A stretch of DNA of 64,000 nt from Avena insularis. Lineage: Eukaryota > Streptophyta > Magnoliopsida > Poales > Poaceae. A program made the translations under genes and the position numbers. Below the pieces are notes generated by a model. The model was not told the origin of the DNA. It did no database searches and saw only the letters and a program-made list of their open reading frames with translations. Numbering within the stretch: the stretch's first letter is position 1; every line of letters starts with the position of its first letter. Where the stretch lies: contig CM042696.1 in assembly GCA_023614405.1 (NCBI GenBank), positions 334,667,211 to 334,731,210 of the forward strand, given 5' to 3'. Positions 1-10,916 of this stretch are shown here, one piece after another.

Positions 1-1374
1 GGGAGGTTTGAAAAACCTCCAAAACTTGCATTCATATTTTTATTTCATCTTTTGATTTATTTTACTTCTTCAAAATTACATGTTTACATTCAGTTTGCAT
101 TCCCAAATCAAAAACACACAAAAAAAGTAGTTGTACCCTTTATTGCAAATTTGTTTCTTTGTTTCTCTCGGAGATTGCTCAAATTTCAGGTGACTTTGCA
201 ATAGGGAAATATAGAGGGGATTCGACTCAAGTACGAGAAAGAAGCAAGAAAGAGGATGTATCACATTCCTTTCATCACCTTTTCTGCAACTTTAAATTGA
301 TCTTACAATTATTTACTCACTTGCACTTGATCCACTCCCCACTTAGCTTGCTATCCTATAAATTCTATACCTTTGCTAGTGTCTCCTTTTTAGCTTTAAA
401 TAATGAGCAATGAACTTGGTTGAAAATATTTTCGACATTTTTACAACAAGAAAAAGCATCCAAACATTGAATCGAGTCCATGTTTAGCCCAAAGGATTTG
501 ATTTTAGAACTACTCAACCGCATTTGAGCTTAATGTAAATAGACTCGATAGCACTCTTGAATGAAATTGTCTGATAAAATGGATGCTTCGAAGTAGTAGA
601 GATTATGCCACTGCTTTTTATAATAATTACACTAAGATATTGCTTTACACGTGTCATTACAACACTATCGTGCTCCATGGGGAACTATTAACTCCGCTAG
701 CCAACGAACGATCTAAATGTGGGAAACCACTTGATTTCGGCTATTGAGTTATATAAGCGTATGTAGCATCAATGCTATGATGCGTAAAATTTTAGTGTCC
801 TTGTGGTTTCACGTTCCAAGTGAAGTTGTAGTACTCCTCTTACCCACTATTGCACAACAATTATTTATTGGCATGGTCACGAGTGCGCAACACAGTCCCA
901 ATTAACATGTTAAAAACAGTGGCATGACTTCTCTATGAAAGGGCTGAAGTTTTTAAAAAACTAGGAAAGGAAAAAGGTGCTTTAAGAGTCTTGAAATTTT
1001 GACGTGGGAATAGATGAGTTTTTCTTAAATTGAATGCTTTTGGTGCCAACTTGAGTACTCTTAATTGATTAAAGAAGCAAGAGCAAAAAGTCTTCATCTC
1101 TCAACAAAGAGAGACACCAAAAGAATCTGTTTCACTTTCCTAGCTAAACCTTTGACACTTGCTCGGGCATATGATTTATTTGCTAGAAATATATATGTGG
1201 TTAGGAAGTGGACTCAATGCAATCTTGTGAATACTTGTATGATAATATTTAAGATGGCAAGAATTGTGACGAAAAGAATTTGACACCAATTCGAGCTTGT
1301 AAGTTCTTTTATTTCAGTATCGAATCTCCGCTATTCTGCCTTATTTTCTTGTCACTCAAGGCGAGCAACATCTA
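1..1374. other. AT-rich intergenic or retrotransposon-derived sequence, no gene recognised
   Basis: I see no convincing coding region here. The longest ORFs are under 90 codons and have no recognisable domain. The stretch ends in a purine-rich tract directly before a TGATA LTR start. It could therefore be the decayed 3' untranslated part of an LTR retrotransposon reading left to right. That is inference from position only. Confidence 0.3.
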
Positions 1375-1387
1375 AGCTTAGGGGAGT

Positions 1388-2832
1388 TGATAGCTGTGAG
1401 ATTCAACATATTTTTGATGGTTTTTATTGATGGCCGTTTTCTAGCTTTACCTAATGCTAGTACTTCGGTAGCGAAGAAAACTTGGTTTCTAATATGTGTT
1501 TCAGGTTTTGAACATCAATAGAAGGTTTTAACAAGAGAAACACAATATTCAGGCGAAAAAAGCAAGTCTCTTTTTTGAAGCAATCAGGGGAAGCATATGG
1601 AAGATTTAACGAGCAACTATACGGCAGAAATATTTTTCCGGTCCTATAGTTTCCCCCGTATAGCTTCCGCTGCCTCCGTCTTGTCAAATGGGACAAATTT
1701 TGTGAAGCGGCCACACAGGAAATCATAACACAATAGCCGCCATCCCAACCAGAAAGGAGAAAGAAGAGATCCGGAGAAGAAGGGGAAGACGTTCTTCATC
1801 TCGCTCCACGATCTTCGACCTCCTAGCCATCAAACCATCATAGCCATTACTTATACTTGAGAGAGAGAGAGATCTTCACTTTGCAAGATTAGGGTTTGAG
1901 ATTGTTTCTTCCTATCATGAATTGTGTTGGATTACTTTTCTATTCTTATTGTGTATCTCCACAGTAATATCAAGAAGAACGCTCTTTATTTAATCATATC
2001 GATGATGCTTTCTTCTCTCATGTGTGAGTAAGTTCCTTGGGATGGGAGATGTAAGGGACTGGTGAGATGTGATGTGCCTCCATATATTTTTCATTAGTTT
2101 GTGATTGATTTTAATTACTATATTATGTGTGCTTGACTATCTATGGGATGCCTGATGCTTGTTGTGCAATTAAGGGCTCAGACAACATGATGCTTTATTA
2201 AACATAGATAAGATCTTGTTCGCTAGCAGACCGGCGACCCTCAAGTGACACGAGGATATCAATGGGAAACTAGTTGACTTGAGGATCACGAGGAACCACT
2301 ATGCTTATTGCATTAGTCTGATCCAAGGAGCTTAATTGCTAAGCAACCTGAAGAATCTTAATCGTCTAGTGACTGACCATGGTTTTGGTAATAGGCTAGT
2401 AGGATTATTGAAGTCGGGATGAAATCTACCAAGAGGAGTTCAGGCTAATTATGGGTTGCTCGCCTACACATATACTTATAAGATTATAATTGTTACACTT
2501 ATCGTTCATCCACCTGGCACAGTCACTATCACCATGAACTGTATCTCCCTGCGTCTTCTTTGTCATCTGCAGAAAACCACAAAAAATCGAATCGTTCCTT
2601 ACTTTTATGCTTTTTATTCCGGAAGTTTACATTTTAGTTTTATTTAAATACATCCAGTTTAATCCAAATTTCATTCTTATTTCCACACTTGCAGTTAATT
2701 CACTCAAAGACCTGTGACAACTTTGAGTGTGACAGAGACTTCACTCATAAACACTTACCTTTGGGCTCCCTGTGGGATCGATATCTATACTTCGAAACTA
2801 GCTACAAACAATCTGTGCACTTGCAGACATCA
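1388..2832 (+). mobile_element. Probable LTR of a Ty3/gypsy (Athila/Sabrina-like) element
   Basis: The segment begins with TGATAG directly after a purine-rich tract (AAGCTTAGGGGAGT at about 1,374-1,387). That is the usual polypurine-tract/LTR junction of large grass gypsy elements. Near the other end it carries a CTCCCTGTGGGATCGAT stretch at about 2,768. From memory, this sits near the 3' end of Athila-type and related LTRs or leaders in Triticeae. A GA-rich stretch and AGGGTTTGAG lie at about 1,860-1,900. I set the 3' boundary at a CATCA near 2,832. It is uncertain because decayed Copia pol sequence begins shortly after and no primer binding site is visible. Family name and end are inference; the LTR-like start is seen directly. 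Confidence 0.4.
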
Positions 2833-2889
2833 CACTACATATGTCAATTTTGGTACATGGTAATTGAACAAACAAAACAATGTTCTTCT

Positions 2890-4170
2890 AATAGAATGGT
2901 TGCCGAGGAAGTGTACATGACATGGTCCTAAGGGTTTTGTTAATTCAAAGGATGCTAAAAGGGCATGCAAACTTCAATGGTTGAAGTAAGCATCACGGAC
3001 TTGGAATCTTCACCATGATGAAATTGTTAAAAGGATTAACTTCATTGGAGATGATGAAGATGCTTGCATTTTCAAGAAATTAAGTGGGAGCATTGAGACA
3101 TATTTCTAATACATTATGTATAAGACATATTGTTGATTGGAAATGATGTATCTTTTATTGACACAAGTTAAGGATTTCATTAAAATTAGATTTAAATGAA
3201 AGATTTAGGAAAAACTAGAATATTGGACATCACGTCTATGTAGATAGATTGAGATGATGATATGGTTGTGTCAAAGTACATAGATGAAATATTGAATGAA
3301 TTTCAATATGGAAACGACGAGAAAGGTTCTTGCCGCATGGAAGAGGTTGAAGCAAGATTCAAGTGTTTTGACATTTGGTGAGTGAAACCACATGAATGAT
3401 TTGACCAATCATGAATACCGTGATATGTACATATCCAAATATGTCCATGATCTAAAGTTTACATTTTAGCATATACCAGAGTGAGTTATAAGGTAATCAC
3501 TTGACAATAGTGGGATATCCTTATGTGCTTTGGAAGTACTAAGAATACATCATGTATAAAAGTGACAAATGGTTCATTGTAAAGTGTTACATTGTTAGAG
3601 TTCATTGTAAAGTCTTACATTGATACTAGACATATAGTTCATTGTAAAGTGTTACATTGGTACTAGTTTTGTTACAAGATACATATCAACTTTATGTCAA
3701 TTTAGGCTATAGGTTAAGGTGGCACAATGTAATGGAGCAAAGTTCCATGATGGATTTGGATGAGTTCCAAACTTAAGGACACTATGACGGATACTACAAC
3801 AAAGGTTGAGTATGTAACTGCTCTAGTAGTAGCTAAGAAGGGCATTTGTGTCAAGAAGTTTGTTGATCAAACTAGGTGTATTTCCAAGTGGAATAAAACT
3901 ATGAGGATATATTGTAGGACAATAGTATCGAAATCATTTAACCCTAGGGAACTGAGGTCTCATCAAAGGACTAAATTTATACAATGCCATCTCATTTGAG
4001 AATGAGTGATGCGTAGGGATGCAAAGACGTGCAAATATACACAGACCTAAAACTATCAGATCTGGAGATTAATTTTACCACTAGCAATGCATATGGATAA
4101 CACATGAATGTCATAGGTGTTGAATGCGCAAGTATAAACTAGATTATTGACTCTAGTGCAAGTGGGAAAC
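2890..4170 (+). pseudogene. Decayed Copia (Ty1) pol remnant: reverse transcriptase to RNase H
   Basis: Plus-strand translation, with stops and frame changes, recovers pieces of a Ty1/Copia polyprotein in the right order. Around 2,925-3,110 is an RT stretch with the pattern GFVNSKDAKRACKLQ followed by WNLHHDEIVKRINFI and DEDACIFKKLSGS. Around 3,270 is a YIDEILNEF-like piece. At 3,760-3,930 is an RNase H stretch with SKLKDTMTDTTTKVEYVTA and KKFVDQ, then a PRELRSHQRTK piece. In intact elements of this family RNase H is the last pol domain, followed by a polypurine tract and the 3' LTR, as seen here. Gag, protease and integrase are missing, so the copy is 5'-truncated. Many stops (for example about 3,107) make it non-coding. 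The copy looks old. Confidence 0.7.
3572..3659. repeat. Three copies of a 23-bp motif
   Basis: A motif beginning GTTCATTGTAAAGTGTTAC occurs at 3,572-3,594, 3,600-3,622 (one mismatch) and 3,637-3,659, inside the decayed Copia pol. Spacing is 28 and 37 bases. It looks like a small local duplication acquired after the element died. Confidence 0.75.
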
Positions 4171-6150
4171 TGAAGGGAATATGCCCAAGAGGCAATAATA
4201 TGGTGGTTATTATATTATTCCATATTTATGATAAATGTTTATTTCACATGCTATAATTGTGTTAACGGGAAACATTAATACATGTGTGTTTAATAAACAA
4301 AGAAAGGTTCCTAGTAATGCCTCTCATTACACTAGCTTGTTGATTAACAGATAATCAAGGTTTCTTGATCATGACATTGGATGTTGTTAATAACGAGGTC
4401 ACAACATTTGTGGAATGATGTAATGAACACTCACCCAAAGTATAGTAATATGATCAAAGTCATTATGTTTAAATTACTATAACATCATGCGAAGTAACCA
4501 TAATCCTAAGACCATGAGATCACGTTAATCACTAAAACTGGAAGAGTACTTTTATTCCATCAAACATCACACCATAACAAGGGGATTATAAAGATGTCAG
4601 TGGGTACTTAGAAAGTGTTAGTTGATGCTCGTGGATCAAGAGTGGGATTTTTCCATCCCGATGACGGAGATATATACTCAGGGCCTGCCCAATGATCTCA
4701 CATTGTCATAGTTTGCAAGCAAGTGATAATATCACTAAGAATGTTATATCACAGGAACAAGAAAAGAGTACTTGTCGGTAATGATATTGAACTAGGTATG
4801 TATGATACAAAATGGTCAGATCTCGGACAAGTAAAATATCACGAGACAAAAGGAATTGGTTGCTATGAAAAAGGTTCACACGATCACTAGTTCATCGTTC
4901 AGTAAGTAGCAGTCGTTATGGATCTACATATCCCACTAATTATTATTGATCAGAGAGAGTCTCAATCATGTACACTTAGTTCATGAATCGTAGCGTGACA
5001 CACTTAAGGCTGTTTGATGCATTTGAGTGGATACGGAACGCGGGAGAAAATACTGGACAGTGCAGAAACTATTTTGATATAACTGATGGAATAGTTTTGG
5101 TGTATCAAAATATTGCAAGGGAATAAATTGTTAATGTGTGCATTAAATGAAGTGTTCATTAAATGAATTACTCATTAAATTAAGTGTTCATTCATTTTAG
5201 TAGAATTAAACCAAGTGAATTAAAAGTGTTTTAATGGAAGACCTTTGGTTTTTGAGTGGATATTTAATGGAATTATGGTGAACCTTTGATTTGTGTGAGT
5301 GGAGACTTCAATACCATCAGGCTAGCCCTAGTGGGACTATCATAGCCAGTATCATGTATGCCATGTTGGCAGAAATATGATGTGGCACAACAATTAATGA
5401 AGAAAGAGATGGCTAGAGTATCGTAGGTAGATACCGTATCATAGCACATTAATCTAGAAGTCCTAATGCATGTAAATCTTGTACACAATTTTACATTGAG
5501 ATTCTACAGATCATTAAATATAGTACTACCACATGATACCATGCACTGTAGAGACTAGTATCATACACTAGAATCATATGCATAATACTAGTAAGTATGA
5601 TACTCCCACTATGACCAGTCTCAAGAGGGGAGAGGTGGGGGAAGCACTAGGGGCCAGTGCATGCTTTTTGGGCGCAGCCCCTCTCTCCTATAAAAGGAGG
5701 ATGTGGAGACCCCCTCTCAACACACCATTCCTTCTCTAATATGCCCTTTGGTTGGCATCTTCCTCCCCTTGCTACATAATCCACTATCACGAGTAGGGTT
5801 CTTAGGCGAAGTCCTGCACAAGACCTTGTCCACCACAACCATGTCATGGTGCTGTTGGAGTTCCTGAGGATCCACTACTTCCTATGCCCAACCGAAGCAA
5901 GGGACGGAGGTCATCATTGTGTTGGATGTGTGACCGATTATGGAGGAGCTTCCCATTTGTGGCCCTGATCATTCTTCACATCCTTGAGGACGGACGAGTA
6001 CATTCTACATCAGCCATGTTTTTTTCGGGAACGTTATCCCACTTTTGGTCTTCGAGGGTGAGTCCTTGTGAAACCGTTACAAGTATCGCTTAGATTTGAT
6101 CTTCGTAGTTGCAACCGTAGGAATTTTTTTTATTTTATATGCAACAAACC
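4171..6150 (+). mobile_element. Copia LTR of BARE-1/WIS/Angela type
   Basis: The LTR begins at TGAAGGGAATATGCCCAAG, immediately after CTCTAGTGCAAGTGGGAAAC. From memory this matches the polypurine tract and LTR start of the Triticeae Angela/WIS/BARE-1 group, with the AATATGCCC..AGAGGCAATAATA signature. A TATA box (CTATAAAAGG at 5,688-5,697) lies in the expected late-U3 position. The sequence TTTTATATGCAACAAACCCA near 6,130-6,150 looks like the LTR 3' end. RNase H remnants lie immediately upstream, so this serves as the 3' LTR of the truncated pol. Divergence from remembered family sequences is considerable, so this is an old or divergent subfamily copy. Confidence 0.7.
5688..5697 (+). promoter_or_regulatory. 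TATA box of Copia LTR promoter
   Basis: CTATAAAAGG lies about 460 bases before the LTR 3' end, the usual place of the retroelement transcription start. The same motif recurs in the second, truncated LTR at 6,169-6,178 (GTATAAAAGG), as expected if both are copies of one LTR promoter. Confidence 0.55.
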
Positions 6151-6594
6151 CATCAGGTTGCCCCTCCCGTATAAAAGGAGGTGGTGCCCTCATATCCTCT
6201 TACACATACTCATGAAGGATCTCTCTCCCCCTCTAGTAAATTCCCCATGGCTTCGGATTAGCGAAGTACATGTTCTTGGTGGTTTCACTTGAAGGATTTT
6301 CTTCTTACGCTACTTTCCTGGAGTGAGGACTCAGAGTTTTTCGAGGTGTTGGATGTGTGCACGATCACGGATGTACTGCTTGTTTGCAATGTTGGACTTC
6401 AACATGATCTTGATATCGCCAAAAGTATGACTACATCATCCACGAGAATAAATATTGTATCACTTTTCGGTATTCGACGGTAAGTTCTCTATGGATGTAT
6501 ATCCACCTGTTGCTTGTATGTAGATAGATAGATCTTGGTTCTTAGTTGTTCATATCATAGGAAAAAATTTGTTTTCTATGCTGCGAACCCAGTA
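6151..6594 (+). mobile_element. Second Copia LTR, 5'-truncated
   Basis: After the first LTR end the sequence restarts just upstream of a TATA box (6,169-6,178). It then runs through a second leader-like exon and a second LTR-end signature (TTTTCTATGCTGCGAACCC, ending at about 6,590). It is a diverged repeat of about 5,670-6,150. A primer-binding-site remnant and leader follow, so this partial LTR behaves as a 5' LTR. Confidence 0.55.
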
Positions 6595-7560
6595 GTGGTA
6601 TGAGAGTCGGATCTATGCATAGATTATTTGCACAATGAGAACACATATGATTATTTGGGCGATGATGATCATGTTATTGCATCCTCTTATGTATTTTGGA
6701 TTTTAGTGGCATAGAGGGATGAAGCAGACCGGACTAACTTTACATGTCCTCACACATGAGACCTATTCCATGCTTAACATGCAACAAGTTTTGCATAAGT
6801 GGCTTGCAGGTGTTTGTCTCTCCTACTATAGTTGATATCTGATTTACAATAGGTTGCTAATAATTTGATTATCATCATTGTGGTTCCATGTTCATAAGTA
6901 AGATCGATTCTCTCTCCGAAAGCCCTAAGGCACGTAAAAACATGCAAAAGATAAATTAGATGCATCTAGTTTCGTTTTGACGGGAACGTGTTATGATATG
7001 GTAATGTTATAATTTTAAGTATGATTGGATACACTTGGAAAACTATAACAAACCAAAGTGTAAGCACCATAGAGCTTGGTGTTACACAAGTGGAATGATG
7101 GAGATCATACCATGATCCACAAGATCGTGATCAAGTGCAAGAACTATATCATATCACCTTTAACATGTGATGTGTGTTTGCATCTTATTTTTCTTGTATG
7201 GTGCTTAGTAGCATTATAAGATGATCCCTCGTTTAGATATCAACATAAAAATGTGTTCTTACTTTAGTATGCACCGTCAAGAAAGTTCATCGTTTCGAGA
7301 CACCACATGATGATCGGGTGTGATAGACTCTACGTTCGCATACACCAAGGGTAAGACAGATTTACACACACGGGTACTAAGGTTCTTGAAGGTTCTTGGC
7401 AAGCCTAGCATGAATCATATAGTTCATATGATGAACATATTGATGCTCGCCTTTGGAGTTGCACCAATTCATGTGATGATCGGTCTTGGTGTAGTGAATC
7501 TAGTTCATGCAATCACCAAAAAGACATGAGGTATGTTGTTTTTGAGTGGGAGTTCATTTC
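6595..7560 (+). mobile_element. Copia leader with primer-binding-site remnant
   Basis: TGGTATGAGAGTC at 6,596-6,608 is two mismatches from the plant initiator-Met-tRNA primer binding site TGGTATCAGAGCC. The following 950 bases match, from memory, the untranslated leader of Angela/WIS/BARE-1 elements. Recognisable blocks include GGGATGAAGCAGACCGGAC at about 6,717, the CTCTCCTACTATAGTTGATAT block at about 6,818, and TGATGATCGGGTGTGATAG at about 7,309 with CAGATTTACACAC downstream. It ends near a GAGTGGGAGTTCATT block, just where gag would start; no gag is present. Confidence 0.65.
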
Positions 7561-7635
7561 TAATTTGGATTAGTTGAACTCAATCTATCATAAAATTAGT
7601 AAAAATAAACGCTCAATCTATCAATGCTCTCTCGT
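7561..7635. other. Short junction sequence
   Basis: AT-rich sequence between the end of the Copia leader and a GT-rich gypsy LTR fragment. Nothing is recognised in it. Confidence 0.3.
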
Positions 7636-8052
7636 TGCATGCTTTGCGGTTGTGTTTGTGGAGTGCATTCTTCCATCGTGTCGCGTGTGTGTGCCCGGTG
7701 TTGTGTGTGTCACGTTTTTGTGTGGGTCAGGTAGGTGTTAAGGTTTGGGGGCTGTGGGGTGGTAGGTGGTTGGTTGGGCCTTTGGTCTTGGTCGGCTGCC
7801 TCCCCTACAACCTTTTTATTTATTTTTTTGTTTTTTGTTTTTGTTTTGAAACATTTTCTATAGTTGTTGACAAACAAAATATCCAAAAAGACCTAGGATT
7901 TTACTTTGAATAATAGGAGGTAATATTGTAGAAACCAAAATAGGTTTTAGCAAAAATATTTTGGGATAAACATATACATGACGATGTCATGATGATGCAC
8001 AAAATAGAAACTACATGCAATATCTATTATGGGGATTTCCCGAGGTGTTACA
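7636..8052 (-). mobile_element. Antisense gypsy LTR 5'-end fragment
   Basis: Read on the minus strand, a TGTAACACCTCGGGAAATCC start at 8,052 is followed by AT-rich sequence and then a C/A-rich block. The order matches the 5' part of the antisense LTR ending at 13,040: GT-rich block on the plus strand, then CTGCCTCCC, then AT-rich sequence with ACATATACATGACG. The resemblance to 12,500-13,040 is by order and short matches, so it is a diverged relative. The inner limit near 7,636 is approximate. Confidence 0.4.
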
Positions 8053-8077
8053 ACGAGGTCCTTGAGTTTTTTGGCGG

Positions 8078-8350
8078 TTAGCTTTGAGCCCCTCCACTCA
8101 CCCTTGTGTGCATCAGCATTGGTGTCTTCCTCCTCCTATTCATGGGGTCTTGCATCGCCAGTTTCTGGTCACTTTTGGTGGTTTCTTCTAACACGGCAGT
8201 GACCGGCACCACCACCCCCTTCTTTGGAACCACAACTTCTTGAGTGGGCTCGACCGAAGCGTCGGCCGATGCCTCCTTATATGGGCTACTCATGATCGCC
8301 ATTGGAGGAGGGGAAGATGAGGAGGAGATTTGGTGTTTAGGGTTCACCAC
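8078..8350 (-). CDS. Small hypothetical ORF, Ser/Pro/Val-rich, 90 codons
   Basis: A 90-codon minus-strand ORF starting at 8,350. Its translation is low in complexity: an early SSSSSPPP run, acidic and valine-rich stretches such as EVVVPKKGVVVPV, and a basic MNRRRK piece near the end. No domain is recognised. A TATA-like motif (TTTATAAATT on the minus strand, 8,435-8,444) lies about 90 bases upstream, plausible for a real or captured first exon. The predicted protein would be short and disordered. An alternative is a chance ORF in a transposon flank, or a first exon whose downstream exons were lost to the LTR fragment just left of it. Confidence 0.2.
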   Translation of the reverse strand: MVNPKHQISSSSSPPPMAIMSSPYKEASADASVEPTQEVVVPKKGVVVPVTAVLEETTKSDQKLAMQDPMNRRRKTPMLMHTRVSGGAQS

Positions 8351-8359
8351 ATGGGAGCT

Positions 8360-9180
8360 CGAAACGGTGCCTGTCGCGAGGAATACAATGAAGACTAGGG
8401 GGAATTGGTGAATGATGAAGTTAATTGTTGTGGTAATTTATAAAGACCCAATGTCAAGATTCATGCAAATGGGAATCCAAGGGAGTAAGTGTGTGATACG
8501 TGTTGAGGAACGTGCACGGTAATTTCTCCACGTCTCCACACCCACCGCCAACGCTTCGCCTTTCTCACGTAGTAAAATTGCAATGATAGTATATCTAGCC
8601 GTTAGTGAGTTTCAAGATCATGTAGGTTCTTTCCTACATCATTGAAGGGGTTTCATGCCAGAAAACAGAAAAAAATCTGAGCAACGAGAACACCATAGCC
8701 AAGATCTATCTATGAAATGTAAGGTAACGGAGGGTTCGGTGTTCATACCCGTGAAGACCGAAAGTGGTTATCATTTCATAAAAACATGGATGATGTAGAC
8801 GAACAATGTAGCCTATCTCAAGGTAATATAGATGTCCAAGCTCCAAGATCCAAGAGACTAGCACCATAAATGGTGGTGCCTCGTGGCTTTACACGCATCT
8901 GGTGTAGAGACGTTCCCCGGGCTCCAGTCTAGCAATGCAGCGAAAGAACATTGATCCATACCGGGGGGCTTGTTAGTTTGCAGCCCCAAAGTTGTTTGGA
9001 GAGTGCATCACGGGGTCCAAAATGCGTGTAATCTTGCGGAATGGCCGTAGTAGGTTCACCAATTTCCTAGAGGGACCAAATGGGGGTGAATACAAATCTA
9101 ATAGGAAAACGGTCGTTTGAATCAGATGAAATATGGTTGAACTCAAATAGTGTCGTTAGGTCAACTCTTGTTGGCCCGCC
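8360..9180. other. Intergenic, no recognised gene
   Basis: Apart from the TATA-like motif noted for the small minus-strand ORF, I see no coding region or family signature in this stretch. Composition is mixed and ORFs are short. Confidence 0.4.
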
Positions 9181-9539
9181 ATGTCAGTAGTCACCGTAAT
9201 CCTTTGCGGTCATGGGCTAGTTTACCCTGCATGGACTAGATCTAGTTCGCTACTCTGCTCTTCTCCCCTCCCCCATCCCCATAACCTTTGCTCAGCTCCA
9301 TCTGCTCATCTCAGATCAGAGCTTGCACTTGCTCTCCTTGGGTCCCCACCATCTCCAATCAACCTCCTACGCCCCTAATCAAAGCTCGCAGTCGTCACCG
9401 TTGCATCGTACACCGTATCGGAGCTTCGCGTCCCCGGCCTAGTCTCTCGCCTCTAGCTAGTCCTTCTCGCCCTGCAAAGCGCATCCCGTTAGGCGATCCT
9501 GGCCGGCGGCCGGCCTCGGGCGGTTGCATGCTGTCGTGC

Positions 9540-10284
9540 ACCCCAGGCATGGTAGCCCTGGCAGAGCAGTTCGACAACCACACTCTCATGGCAACCGTGT
9601 TGGGCATCCGTCATGCCGTGTAACCGACAAACTTGCTGTCGCTTTCAACTCTCGTTTTGGGATCAAACGAAATGTGGTCAATATTGAGGTATGCGCGCCG
9701 CCATTCGATTTTTTCGTCCGGTTCGAGCAAAGTTTAGACACCGAGCGTGTTCTGCATTCTTCCTGTTGTTTTGATTGCCGCGGGGTGAAAATGAGCTTCA
9801 TGCATTGGCATCGTGCCTGTGGGTGCGACAATCACTTGGGACAACTTTGTTTCTTCTGCAAGCTCGGCTTTGATGGTCTCCCATTGGATGCTTGCGAGCC
9901 GGGGGCCCTCAAGAAGGTTGTTAGTATCCTTGGCAGCGAGCTGGTAGAGATTTTGCCACCGCGCGATAGATGGATCATCGAGGTAAAGGTGTCGCTGAAA
10001 AGATCCATACATTGTTCCTAAGATGTACGAGGTGGAGATTCCAAGAAGGGGACAACGACAGCTTAGCAGGAAGCACCTGGTCATCATCCACTGGGAGGAG
10101 GTTCTGGAATCGGTACATGGCATTTAGGACCCTCGCGAGGTGGCTAGAAAGTGTCCTCATCACCTGTAGTATTGGCCTGGAAGGATCGATGGCACATGAC
10201 CATCACTTCTTCGCGACAGCGCACACAGTTTCGGTGGGGGAACTGGCCATGGACAAGCTGATGGTTATGATTTCCCTCGAGTGA
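9540..10284 (+). pseudogene. DUF4283-like fragment, frameshifted
   Basis: The plus strand encodes a protein-like segment in at least two frames. The first piece (about 9,550-9,620) reads MVALAEQFDNHTLMATVLG. The second frame (about 9,622-10,020) continues with FNSRFGIKRNVVNIEV, PPFDFFVRFEQSLDTERVL, an MSFMHWHR piece, LCFFCKLGFDGLPLDACEP and LPPRDRWIIEVKV. This order (beta-strand piece, FxVxF..xxxxxRVL, xxFxxW, xGLPxxA) is that of the grass DUF4283 family, a presumed nucleic-acid-binding domain often found with zinc knuckles or in LINE ORF1 proteins. A one-base frame change near 9,620, stops at about 10,019 and later, and loss of the C-terminus argue for a pseudogene. The GC-rich 5' flank (9,240-9,530) may be the original leader. 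Family assignment is by pattern from memory. Confidence 0.4.
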
Positions 10285-10484
10285 AGAGAAAGCTCTAGTG
10301 AATTGTTTTAGTATGTGTGGCTACTGGCAAATGAATTTATAGTATGGAGAGTGGAGAAGGTAGTTAGCCTTGACTAAAAATATGTAATAGTTTGAATTGA
10401 TATAGTATGTGTGTATAATGAATTTGAAGTATGTCTGTCTAATGCATATTTATTGAACACCGTTCTTTATAATTTCTATGAATA
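10285..10484. other. Short AT-rich spacer
   Basis: Nothing recognised between the DUF4283-like fragment and the zf-RVT remnant. Confidence 0.3.
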
Positions 10485-10620
10485 ACCAAGGACAACCTCC
10501 TAAAAAGATGATGGACTAGCAATGAGCAATGTCAAGTCTGTGGTTACCACGAAAATGTAGTTCATCTCTTCTTAAAGTACAAGGTAACTAGATTATTTTT
10601 CCAAGTGATGAGCGATCTAG
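10485..10620 (+). pseudogene. LINE-type zf-RVT domain remnant
   Basis: The frame through 10,491 reads KDNLLKR, a stop at 10,506, then EQCQVCGYHENVVHLFLKY. This fits the zf-RVT pattern at the C-terminus of plant LINE ORF2 and related reverse-transcriptase-derived proteins: DNLxxR upstream, then CxxC, then HLFxxC. The last Cys is Tyr here. The internal stop and the absence of any RT domain nearby make it a relic. It lies 200 bases after a DUF4283-like segment, the domain typical of plant LINE ORF1, so both could be ends of one deleted LINE. Confidence 0.45.
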
Positions 10621-10916
10621 AAGACAATAAATGATTCTTGTTTCAAACAAATATTTCCTGATGATCCTTATAACATTGGCTACTGGTTTTGTAACATGAT
10701 GAAATGCAGGACTGTATGATTAGTTCGAACCCCATAATTGGGACTGTGCCACTAGGACTCAGTTTGTTGGGAGGGTCATGTTCAACCCGACCATGCCTAC
10801 GAGACAGTCTCTTCAGATTAATCCAGTTCTAGTGAAAATGCAAAGTGTTCTGTCTGAATTGCTTTATTATAATATTTACCGAGGTTTGTTTGAAATGGTC
10901 CTTGATTTTGTATGGC
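10621..10916. other. Unassigned sequence
   Basis: No coding region or repeat signature recognised. It may be the 3' tail of the preceding relic. Confidence 0.3.
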
